A stretch of DNA of 64,000 nucleotides from contig BQJR01000003.1 of NCBI GenBank assembly GCA_021604805.1, positions 868,001-932,000 of the forward strand, given 5' to 3'. The first letter of the stretch is position 1, and each line of letters begins with the position of its first letter. The stretch comes from Planctomycetota bacterium. GTDB taxonomy: Bacteria > Planctomycetota > B15-G4. Both the position numbers and the translations under genes were made by a program. The notes beneath the pieces were generated by a model, which ran no database searches, was not told the origin of the DNA, and saw nothing but the letters and a program-made list of their open reading frames with translations. Positions 44,680 through 52,152 of the stretch are shown here, piece by piece.

Positions 44680-45333
44680 ATGTCCACGTCTTCGAAACTT
44701 CAGCGCGGCCAGCTCGGTGCCGTGAACAAGGGTTGCTTGATCGCGCTCGTGGTCGGCCTGGTGGTCGGCATCTTCGCGTGGAAGCTCACCGGCGGCACGT
44801 ACAACAAGCTCGTCGCTGCGGATGAAGTCGTGGAGAAGCAGTGGGCCGGGCTCGACGCCGCCTACAAGCGCCGGCTCGACGTGATCCCGCAGCTCGTGGG
44901 CGTGGTGGAAGGCGCCGCCGACTTCGAGTCGGACACCTACCTCGCGGTCACGGAAGCGCGCGCCAAGGTGAATCAGGCTCCGTCGCTCGGTGAAGCGCCC
45001 ACCGACCCCGCCGAGCTCGAGGCTTACATGGCGGCGCAGAGCAACTTGGGCGCCTCGCTCGGTCGACTGCTCGTGACCATGGAGGCCTACCCGGCGCTCA
45101 AAGCCACCGACGCCTTCCGCGACTTGCAGAGTCAGGTCGAGGGGAGTGAGAACCGCATCGCCGTGGCGCGTGGCGATTACATCAACGCCGTGGCCGCCTA
45201 CAACACCGCGATCCGCAAGTTCCCCGCCAACTTCATCGCAGGCATGTACGACTTCGAGCGTCGTCCGCAACTGCAGGAGCAAGACAGCGCGGCCGTGCGC
45301 GAGACGCCCGTCATCGACATGACCGACGATTGA
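44680..45333 (+). CDS. lemA: LemA family protein
   Basis: 217 residues. N-terminal membrane helix (about 19-38, CLIALVVGLVVGIFAWKL), followed by the LemA four-helix domain: NKLVAADEVVEKQWAGLDAAYKRRLDVIPQLV, then ENRIAVARGDYINAVAAYNTAIRKFP. LemA proteins are of uncertain function and usually co-occur with TPM-domain genes, as here. Start at 44680 chosen over the upstream frame, which has no LemA homology. Confidence 0.92.
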   Translation: MSTSSKLQRGQLGAVNKGCLIALVVGLVVGIFAWKLTGGTYNKLVAADEVVEKQWAGLDAAYKRRLDVIPQLVGVVEGAADFESDTYLAVTEARAKVNQAPSLGEAPTDPAELEAYMAAQSNLGASLGRLLVTMEAYPALKATDAFRDLQSQVEGSENRIAVARGDYINAVAAYNTAIRKFPANFIAGMYDFERRPQLQEQDSAAVRETPVIDMTDD

Positions 45334-45377
45334 GTTCGCTCAGGCTCAACCCCGCTCGGCCGGCAAGGTGCGCAGCG

Positions 45378-46202
45378 ATGGCAACGTCTCGCAAGACACC
45401 TGAGCGCTCGGCGCAACGCTGGCCGTTCGTGCTCGCAGCCATCTTGCTCTGCGTGAGTGAACCGCTGTTGCCGGCGGCCGCCGCGCAGGTGCAAGTGCCT
45501 CAGAACGACGGGCTCGTCACCGACCTCGGCGACTTCCTGAGTTCGGGCGAGGAAGCGCAGCTCGAAGCGCTCATGCAGAGTTACATGAGCGGCTCGGGCC
45601 ACGAGATCGCACTGCTCACGCTGCAAGACCTCGGCGGCCGCTCGATCGAAGAGGTCGGTGTGGCCGTGGCGCGCGACTGGGGCCTGGGTAAGGCCGACGC
45701 CGGCGAAGCCGCGCTGCTGATCGTGTCGCGCGCCGAACGCAAGACGCGCATCGAGGTGGGCCGCTACCTCGAAGGCAAGCTCACCGACGCCGTGAGTCGT
45801 CGCATCCTCGACGACGTGCTGAGCCCGCACTTCAAAGCCGGTCGCTTCGCCGAAGGACTCACCGCGAGCATCGTGGCGATCAACGCCGCCGCGGGCGGTG
45901 ACTACAGCGCCATCGATCAGGGCGCGCGCTCGGCGAAGCGTCGCGGCGGACGCAGCATCCTGTCGAGCCTGCTCACGCTGGCCTTCTTCATGTTCATCAT
46001 GTTCTCCAGTCGCAACTCGCGGCGCGGCGGCATGGGCGGCATGTGGCCGTTGCTGTTCCTGATGGGCGGCAACAATCGTCACCACCACGGCGGCGGCTTC
46101 GGCGGCGGCAGTGGAGGAGGTTTCGGTGGAGGCGGCGGCGGCTTCGGTGGTTTCGGCGGCGGCGGCAGCTTCGGCGGCGGCGGTGCCTCGGGAGGTTGGT
46201 GA
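45378..46202 (+). CDS. TPM-domain (YgcG-like) membrane protein with Gly-rich tail
   Basis: 274 residues. Signal peptide (about 1-34). The TPM domain spans about 45-170: VTDLGDFLSSGEEAQLEALM, then GHEIALLTLQDLGGRSIEEVGVAVARDWGLG. A membrane helix follows at about 195-212 and then a Phe/Gly/His-rich tail (HHHGGGFGGGSGGG type), normal for YgcG proteins. The ATG at 45378 has AAGGTG upstream; a TTG at 45330 overlapping the lemA stop is also possible. Part of a LemA-TPM-TPM cluster. Confidence 0.87.
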   Translation: MATSRKTPERSAQRWPFVLAAILLCVSEPLLPAAAAQVQVPQNDGLVTDLGDFLSSGEEAQLEALMQSYMSGSGHEIALLTLQDLGGRSIEEVGVAVARDWGLGKADAGEAALLIVSRAERKTRIEVGRYLEGKLTDAVSRRILDDVLSPHFKAGRFAEGLTASIVAINAAAGGDYSAIDQGARSAKRRGGRSILSSLLTLAFFMFIMFSSRNSRRGGMGGMWPLLFLMGGNNRHHHGGGFGGGSGGGFGGGGGGFGGFGGGGSFGGGGASGGW

Positions 46203-46203
46203 G

Positions 46204-47130
46204 ATGCGGAAGACAATCGTCCACTCAGTTGCGCGCTGCTTAGCCGCACGCGTGCACACCGTGCCGGTTTCGTTCGACCGCGTCGTCGCAAGAGGGATCG
46301 TCGCTCGCTCGCTCACGGCTTGGGTCGCGTTCGCCGCGCCGCTCGCAGCGGCCACCCAAGAAGGCGTGGCCGCTGAGTCCGCCTGGGAACTCAGCCCGCA
46401 GCGCCACGTCACCGCTTTCGGCGAGCTCGGCGCCTGGTTGCTCGGCGCCTTGACGCTGCTGCTGATCACCAAGGCCGTCCTGCGTCGCGACCGCTACCGC
46501 GCCGTGACAGTTCTCAGCGACGCCGACCGCGAACGCGTCCGCGCCGCCATCGCTGCGGCCGAGCTGCGCACCACGGGCGAGATCGTGCCTGTGGTCGTGG
46601 AACGCTCCGACCCCCATCCGGCCGCCGACTGGAAGTGCGCGCTCACCGCGCTGCTGCTGGGTTCCGCTTTGCTCGCCACGTGGCTGCCTTGGGAATCACC
46701 CTTCGCACTGCTCGCCTGCCAGCTCGGCTTCGGCGCGCTGGGTTACGTGCTCGCCAGAGCGCTGCCCGACTTGAAACGTCTCTTCGTGCTCGAGACGCGC
46801 GCGACCGCGACGGCCGAAGAGCAAGCGCTGCAAGAGTTCGCCCGCCAAGGGCTGCAGAGCACCGAGGCTGCCACGGGTGTGCTGATCTTCGTGAGCCTCT
46901 TCGAGCGTCGCGTGGTCGTGCTCGCCGACAAGGGCATCGCCGCGAAGGTCGACGCGTCTGCCTGGGAAGCGCTCGACGAACACGTGCTCGACGGCGTGGT
47001 GAAAGGCGAACTCGCTGCGGGCTTGTGTCAGGCCATCACCGAGGCCGGCACGCTGCTCGAAGAACACTTCCCTTGGACAGACGGCGACCGCAACGAGCTG
47101 CCCGATCACTTGGTGGTGCGGCGGGAGTAG
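46204..47130 (+). CDS. Second TPM-domain membrane protein
   Basis: 308 residues, one base after the previous stop. N-terminal helix (about 30-48), second helix at about 73-90, then a TPM-like domain with RVRAAIAAAELRTTGEIVPVVVERSD at about 110-135. Two further helices at about 140-180 separate it from FARQGLQSTEAATGVLIFVSLFERRVVVLADKGI and the end helix EALDEHVLDGVVKGELAAGL. A DNA-level copy of this last segment lies near 51953. Confidence 0.85.
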   Translation: MRKTIVHSVARCLAARVHTVPVSFDRVVARGIVARSLTAWVAFAAPLAAATQEGVAAESAWELSPQRHVTAFGELGAWLLGALTLLLITKAVLRRDRYRAVTVLSDADRERVRAAIAAAELRTTGEIVPVVVERSDPHPAADWKCALTALLLGSALLATWLPWESPFALLACQLGFGALGYVLARALPDLKRLFVLETRATATAEEQALQEFARQGLQSTEAATGVLIFVSLFERRVVVLADKGIAAKVDASAWEALDEHVLDGVVKGELAAGLCQAITEAGTLLEEHFPWTDGDRNELPDHLVVRRE

Positions 47131-47166
47131 TCGGCGGGAAGGGCGCTGCCCGAGTCTCAACCGCCC

Positions 47167-47739
47167 CTACTCATGCTCCCGGCAGATCAACTCCGCATCG
47201 GCCGGCGACAGCGCCTCGCCCGTCAGGCCGCATTCGGATCGCGCCCCTCTGCGCAGGTGATGACGGCAGCTGTGACACACGCCGAAGGAACGCGAATCGT
47301 TCTCGCGCTGCAATCGGCGCAGGAGTTCCTCCAGCACGGACTCGCCCTTCGCTGAGGTGAGCCCTGCGAGCGCGCTGCGAATAGCAGGCGGAGGCACGGC
47401 CGCTGCGAGCACGCGCTTGCCCTTGGCCGTCAGCGTCAGGTGTTGGCGACGGCCGTCCTCGCGATCGGGCCGCGTGCGCACGAGCTGCTTGTCTTGGAGC
47501 CGGCGCAGGGTTTGGGAGGCCGTGCCCTTCGTGACGCCCAGGTACGCGGTCACGCCGGCGGGTGAGTCGCTGTAACGATTGCAGCGCGCGAGGTAGCTCA
47601 AGGCGTGCAGGTGCACGGGCTGCAAGCCGTGGGCCTGTCCGGCGCGACGCTCTTCGGCACGCAGCAGGTTGCCCAGACGCTCGAGGAGCTCGTAGCTGCG
47701 ATGGGGATCCACGTGGAAGTCCTGGCGGGAGACGAACAC
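47167..47739 (-). CDS. MarR-family regulator with C-terminal Cys/His zinc-binding-like tail
   Basis: 190 residues, GTG start. The winged helix is at about 40-110, with LHALSYLARCNRYSDSPAGVTAYLGVTKGTASQTLRRLQDKQLV and then the wing TRPDREDGRRQHLTLTAKG. The C-terminal 45 residues carry FGVCHSCRHHLRRGARSECGL and ICREHE, a Cys/His pattern likely to hold a zinc or to sense redox or metals. Divergent from a protoglobin gene, with two palindromes between. Convergent with the TPM gene. Confidence 0.88.
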   Translation of the reverse strand: MFVSRQDFHVDPHRSYELLERLGNLLRAEERRAGQAHGLQPVHLHALSYLARCNRYSDSPAGVTAYLGVTKGTASQTLRRLQDKQLVRTRPDREDGRRQHLTLTAKGKRVLAAAVPPPAIRSALAGLTSAKGESVLEELLRRLQRENDSRSFGVCHSCRHHLRRGARSECGLTGEALSPADAELICREHE

Positions 47740-47780
47740 TCGCGCGCCGCTGGCGGGCTCGCCCAGCGCGTCGCCAAATA

Positions 47781-47795
47781 GTATCGCATCGAAAC
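47781..47795. promoter_or_regulatory. Degenerate palindromic operator-like site
   Basis: GTATCGCATCGAAAC matches the perfect palindrome at 47840 in 12 of 15 positions. It lies 42 bases before the marR start, in the shared divergent promoter region, so it is a candidate binding site for the MarR protein. Confidence 0.5.
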
Positions 47796-47839
47796 TTTTT
47801 GGGAAGGGCCTTGCGCGAATCCGGGGCCCTGCGCATGTT

Positions 47840-47854
47840 GTATCGAGTCGATAC
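47840..47854. promoter_or_regulatory. Perfect palindromic operator-like site
   Basis: GTATCGAGTCGATAC is a perfect 7-1-7 palindrome, 43 bases before the protoglobin start. With the degenerate copy at 47781 it forms a pair 59 bases apart between divergent genes, the usual layout for an autoregulated MarR. Confidence 0.65.
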
Positions 47855-47896
47855 TAACCAGCCGATCGACGATCGGTGCAACCCGAGGACCCCGCC

Positions 47897-48574
47897 ATGC
47901 GCTCCATCCCCCACTCCCTGATCCCCCTCCTCGCAGCCGCTTGCGTGGCCTGCGTCAGCCCGAGAGACACCTCGATGGCCAACCCCTACCTCGCGCCGCA
48001 GTACCACGGCGCCCACCAGACTCCCGAACTCGCACGCTCCCCACTCGACCCCGATGACCTCGCCGCCCTGCAAGCCACGCTGCTCTTCGATGAAGCGGAC
48101 GTGGCCGCCTTGCGCCTGTCACGTCCGCTGCTCGAGCCCCAGGTCGACGCGATCCTCGACGTCTGGTACGGCTTCGTCGCCTCGCAGCCGCAACTCCTCG
48201 CGTACTTCTCGTCGAGCACCGGCCAACCCGACGCCGACTACCTCGCCCGCGTGCGCGAACGCTTCAGCCAATGGGTGCTCGACACCGCCAGCGCCGACTA
48301 CGACCAAGACTGGCTCGACTACCAATACGAGATCGGCCTGCGCCACCACCGCAGCAAGAAGAACCGCACCGATGAGGCCGAGGCCGTGGAGCACATCCAC
48401 TTCCGCTACCTGCCTGCGCTGGTCTACCCGGTGACGGCTACGCTGAAACCCTTCCTCGAGGCGGGCGAGCACAGCCCCGAGCAGGTGGAAGCCATGCACC
48501 AAGCCTGGATCAAGTCCGTGCTGCTGCAGACGATCCTGTGGAGCCAACCCTATGTGACCGAAGGTGACTTCTGA
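47897..48574 (+). CDS. Protoglobin-domain protein with hydrophobic N-terminal segment
   Basis: 225 residues from the ATG at 47897, which has GAGG 8 bases upstream. The protoglobin domain (about 45-220) is clear: VDAILDVWYGFVASQPQLL, then IGLRHHRSKKN with the haem-proximal His and HIHFRYLPALVYPVTATLKPFL. Protoglobins bind O2, CO or NO. The first 26 residues form a hydrophobic, Cys-containing leader (LIPLLAAACVACV) that could be a lipoprotein or secretion signal, which is unusual for a globin. An internal ATG at 47975 would give a normal 199-residue cytosolic protoglobin. Regulated, by inference, by the divergent MarR. Confidence 0.82.
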   Translation: MRSIPHSLIPLLAAACVACVSPRDTSMANPYLAPQYHGAHQTPELARSPLDPDDLAALQATLLFDEADVAALRLSRPLLEPQVDAILDVWYGFVASQPQLLAYFSSSTGQPDADYLARVRERFSQWVLDTASADYDQDWLDYQYEIGLRHHRSKKNRTDEAEAVEHIHFRYLPALVYPVTATLKPFLEAGEHSPEQVEAMHQAWIKSVLLQTILWSQPYVTEGDF

Positions 48575-48674
48575 GCCGCAGGAGCACGTAGCGAGCAGGG
48601 AGCCGCACGCGCTGCCGCTCCCTGCTCGCGCCGACTCCCGCGCCGTCCCAGGCACCATCGAGTAAGCTCCGGCG

Positions 48675-49250
48675 ATGACGCCCGCGCGCCTCGAAGACAT
48701 CACGGGACTGCTGCAAGCGTCCCCGCGCATGGACCCCGCGACATCGGGGCAACTGGTGGAGCTGTTGCGCGACGAGTTGCACGGGCTCGCGGCGAGCATG
48801 ATGCGTCGCCAGCCTGCGGGGCACACCTTGCAGGCCACGGCGCTCGTGAACGAGATGTACTTACGCCTCGCGGCGAGCGCGCAGTTGTCGGCGAACAGTC
48901 GCGCGCATTTCCTCGGCATCGCGGCGCGCGCCATGCGGCAAGTGCTGGCGCGTCACGCACAGGATCGGCGCGCGCTCAAGCGGGGCGGCGCCTTCGCGCG
49001 CGTGAGCTTCGTGGAAGACATGCAAGCCCACGAAGACGACGCGTCGACCTTGGCGCTCGACACCGCCCTCGAGAAACTCGCTCAGCTCGACGAGCGTCAG
49101 GCGCGCGTGATCGAGATGCGCTTCTTCGCCGACATGACGATCCCCGAGATCGCAGAGTGCCTCGACGTCTCGGCCTCCACTGTGGAGCGCGAGTGGCGCA
49201 TGGCACGCGCCTGGGTGCGCGCCGAGATGGCCCGGGACGACGCCTCGTGA
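48675..49250 (+). CDS. ECF-type sigma factor coupled to a Ser/Thr kinase
   Basis: 191 residues. Region 2 carries LVNEMYLRLAA and ISIAARAM-like helix GIAARAMRQVL; region 4 holds LDERQARVIEMRFFADMTIPEIAECLDVSASTVEREWRMARAWV. This is the planctomycete/acidobacterial ECF group that is typically followed by a kinase with TPR repeats, as here. Its stop overlaps the kinase GTG. Confidence 0.9.
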   Translation: MTPARLEDITGLLQASPRMDPATSGQLVELLRDELHGLAASMMRRQPAGHTLQATALVNEMYLRLAASAQLSANSRAHFLGIAARAMRQVLARHAQDRRALKRGGAFARVSFVEDMQAHEDDASTLALDTALEKLAQLDERQARVIEMRFFADMTIPEIAECLDVSASTVEREWRMARAWVRAEMARDDAS

Positions 49251-51802
49251 GCGAGGTCGAGCACCGCCGACTCTCCGCAGTGTTCGGCGAGGTCTCGGAG
49301 CTGCCCGACGGCCCGGCGCGCGCGCAGCGCCTCACCGAACTCTGCGCGGGGGATGCCGCCCTGCGCTCGCGCGTGGAAGAGCTGCTGCGTTTCGATGCCG
49401 GCGACGACGCCACCGCCGACCCGCTCGCTCCCGGCGCACTCCTGCGCAGCGACCTCGAGGCACTCTGGGATCAACAAGGCACGCCCCTCGTCGACGCCGA
49501 AGCCACCGCCCCCGCGCGCTACGAGATCCAGCGCCTGCTCGGCGAAGGCGGCTTCGGCAGCGTGTACCTCGCGCTCGAGGAAGAACCCATCCCGCGCCAA
49601 GTGGCGATCAAAGTGCTCAAGCCGGGCATGGACTCGCGCCAAGTGCTCGAGCGCTTCGACATCGAACGCCGCACGCTGGCGCTCATGGACCACCCCGGCA
49701 TCGCGCGCGTGTACGCCGCCGGTGTCGACACGCGCGGCCGCCCGTACTTCGCGATGGAGTACGTGGACGGCCCACCGATCACCGAGTTCTGCGACGCACG
49801 CCGCAGCAGCCTGCGCGAACGTCTCGAGCTCTTCGTGCTCGTGTGCCAGACGATCCAGTACGCGCACTACAAGGGCATCGTGCACCGCGACGTGAAGCCC
49901 GCCAACGTGCTCGTGACACTGGTGGACGGCAAGCCCGTGCCCAAGGTGATCGACTTCGGCATCGCCAAGGCCGTGTCGGGCGACGGCGAGCGCTCCGTGG
50001 AACTCACGCGCGCGGGACAACTCGTGGGCACGCCCGTGGCGATGAGCCCCGAGCAAGCTCGCGGCGACGTGGAGGTCGACACGCGCGCCGATGTCTACGC
50101 GCTCGGCGGCCTCGCCTACGAGTTGCTCTGCGGCGCGCCGCCCTTCACCGACGAAGGCGACACCACCGACCTCCACGAGCTGCGCCGGCGCATCCTCCAG
50201 GTCGACCCACCGCGCCCGTCCTTGCGCGTGCAAGGTCACGCAGCCACCGCCGAACGCGTCGCCAGCTTGCGCGGCTTGAGCGCACGCGCCCTCGTGCGCG
50301 AACTCGCGACCGACCTCGACTGGATCGTGATGCGCGCGCTGGAGAAGGATCGCGAGCGTCGCTACCCGACAGCCAGCGACCTCGCGCTCGACGTGCAACG
50401 CGCGCTCGCCGACGAACCCGTGTCAGCCTGCCCGCCGAGTCGTTCCTATCAGCTCTCGAAGTTCGTGCGCCGGAACCGCGCTGTGCTCGCAGCGGCGAGC
50501 GTGATGCTCGTGCTGCTCGTCGGGGGCATCATCGGCAGCACGATCGGTTGGTTACGCTCCGAGCGCGCGCTCGAAGTCGCGCGCGATGAGAGCCGGCACG
50601 CCCGCGCGATCAGCGACTTCCTCAACGAGGACCTGCTCGGCGCGGTCTCACCCGAATCGCTCGGGCACGACGTGAGCATGCGCCGCGTGCTGGATGTCGC
50701 GGCGAGTCAGGTCGACGGCCGCTTCACCGATCGCCCACGCACCGAACGCGCCATCCGCCTCACGCTGGGTCGCACCTACCGCGCGCTCGCCCAGCACGAC
50801 CATGCCGATGTGCAACTCGCTGCCGCGCTCGCGACCTTGCCCCCTGCCGGGGAACTCGCGAGCGACTCCGACATGCCGGGCATCCAGACCGCCACCGGCG
50901 GGCAGCGCGAGAGCAGCGCCGCAGACCGCGCCCGCATCGCGCTGGAACTCGGGCGTCTGCGTCTCCAAGAGAACCGCAACGCCGAGGCCGAGACGATCTT
51001 GCGCGCCGCGTGGGAGGCCTGCCCAGGCACACTCCACAACACGGGCGACCTCTGCCTCGACACGCTGCACTTCCTGGGCGTGAGCCTCGCGGAACAACAA
51101 CGCTTCGACGAAGCGCGGCAAGCCTTCGACGCAGTCCGCGCAGCGGTGCTCGCCACGCCCGGTGAGCAGTCGGAACTCGCCGTGCGCGCGCTGCACAGCC
51201 AAGCCTTCCTCGCGCTCGACGAAGCCCACGCCGACGGCGGCCCCGTCGACGCCTCGATCGTTCAGATCTTCGAACGCACGCACGCCGACAGCCGCAGCCT
51301 GCACGGTGCCGACGACCCCCGCACCATCCGTCGACTGATCGACCTGGCTGTCGCACTGGAACAGAGCGGGAGCGACTCAGCGCGGGCAATCGGCTTGCTC
51401 GAGGAAGCCCACACACGCAGCCTCGGCACGCAAGGCGCGGAGCACCCCACCACCGCCGTGGCCGCGCTCAGCCTCGGCGCGCTCGAGCTGCGCTCCGGCT
51501 CCACCGAACTCGCGGCGCCCCGGTTCGAGGCGGCACTCGCCAGCGCCACACCACTTGGCGGCGCGCACCCCGTGTTGCAGCGCGCGCGCTTCGAACTCGC
51601 CGTGTGCCGCATGTACCAAGAGCGTTTCGACGACGCCGTCGAGCTCGCCGAAACGGCCTTCCACGCCGAAGGCACGCCCACGCCCGACGCCGAGCTCACG
51701 CCAACTCAACAAGCCTGCGCGAGCTTCCTCGCCGAAGCCTGCAGCGCCGCAGGCCGAGTCGACGCAGCGGCGCAGTGGGCTGCGCTCACTGGCGGACACT
51801 GA
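49247..51802 (+). CDS. Transmembrane Ser/Thr protein kinase with TPR-like C-terminus
   Basis: 851 residues, GTG start overlapping the sigma-factor stop (GTGA). An N-terminal helical region (1-80) precedes the kinase (about 90-390). Gly loop LGEGGFGSVYLA, VAIKVLKPGM with the catalytic Lys near 119, HRDVKPANV at about 210-218, DFGIAKAV at about 235-242 and VGTPVAMSPEQARGDVEVD are all intact. One membrane helix (about 414-436) is followed by an exported helical region of TPR type (about 470-850). Pkn-type kinases of this operon layout are thought to modulate the sigma factor. Confidence 0.92.
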   Translation: MSEVEHRRLSAVFGEVSELPDGPARAQRLTELCAGDAALRSRVEELLRFDAGDDATADPLAPGALLRSDLEALWDQQGTPLVDAEATAPARYEIQRLLGEGGFGSVYLALEEEPIPRQVAIKVLKPGMDSRQVLERFDIERRTLALMDHPGIARVYAAGVDTRGRPYFAMEYVDGPPITEFCDARRSSLRERLELFVLVCQTIQYAHYKGIVHRDVKPANVLVTLVDGKPVPKVIDFGIAKAVSGDGERSVELTRAGQLVGTPVAMSPEQARGDVEVDTRADVYALGGLAYELLCGAPPFTDEGDTTDLHELRRRILQVDPPRPSLRVQGHAATAERVASLRGLSARALVRELATDLDWIVMRALEKDRERRYPTASDLALDVQRALADEPVSACPPSRSYQLSKFVRRNRAVLAAASVMLVLLVGGIIGSTIGWLRSERALEVARDESRHARAISDFLNEDLLGAVSPESLGHDVSMRRVLDVAASQVDGRFTDRPRTERAIRLTLGRTYRALAQHDHADVQLAAALATLPPAGELASDSDMPGIQTATGGQRESSAADRARIALELGRLRLQENRNAEAETILRAAWEACPGTLHNTGDLCLDTLHFLGVSLAEQQRFDEARQAFDAVRAAVLATPGEQSELAVRALHSQAFLALDEAHADGGPVDASIVQIFERTHADSRSLHGADDPRTIRRLIDLAVALEQSGSDSARAIGLLEEAHTRSLGTQGAEHPTTAVAALSLGALELRSGSTELAAPRFEAALASATPLGGAHPVLQRARFELAVCRMYQERFDDAVELAETAFHAEGTPTPDAELTPTQQACASFLAEACSAAGRVDAAAQWAALTGGH

Positions 51803-51952
51803 CCCCGTGAAGACCCTCGGCAGCGCCGCGCATCGCGGCTGATGCGGCGCGCTGTGTGGATTGACCGCCTGCTGTGAGGGCGGAGCGCAGCGCGGCGAGC
51901 ACATGCACAATCAATCGAGTTGAGCGCGCCCCCGATGATGCTCAGCAGGCCT

Positions 51953-52030
51953 GCCTCGGAAGCGGTTGATGAGTTCGTGCTAGACGGCGTGGTGCAGGGG
52001 GAGTTGGGGGCGGGGGCAGCCTTGCTTAAT
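51953..52030 (+). pseudogene. Remnant of a TPM-domain gene upstream of the Gabija module
   Basis: A short stretch encoding EAVDEFVLDGVVQGELGAG is very close to EALDEHVLDGVVKGELAAG in the intact TPM protein at 46204-47130, and the DNA is also clearly alike. Nothing else of a TPM gene is present and the frame runs into non-homologous sequence after about 30 residues. It is read as a truncated duplicate, possibly left by the insertion of the defence module. The rest of the 51803-52152 gap has no other feature besides a possible promoter. Confidence 0.6.
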
Positions 52031-52068
52031 GCGTGGGCAAGACAATTAGCCGCGTCAAACAAAAAGTC

Positions 52069-52074
52069 TAATAT
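52069..52074 (+). promoter_or_regulatory. Possible -10 box of the Gabija operon
   Basis: TAATAT lies 79 bases before the nuclease ATG in an AT-richer stretch. A weak TTAGCC (52046-52051) sits 17 bases upstream as a possible -35. The prediction is by eye only. Confidence 0.3.
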
Positions 52075-52152
52075 GACCGGGGCGCCAAACTCCTCCTGCG
52101 CCTCAACTGCGGACAACCCACCCACAACTAGCAAAACACGGGGACACAATAG

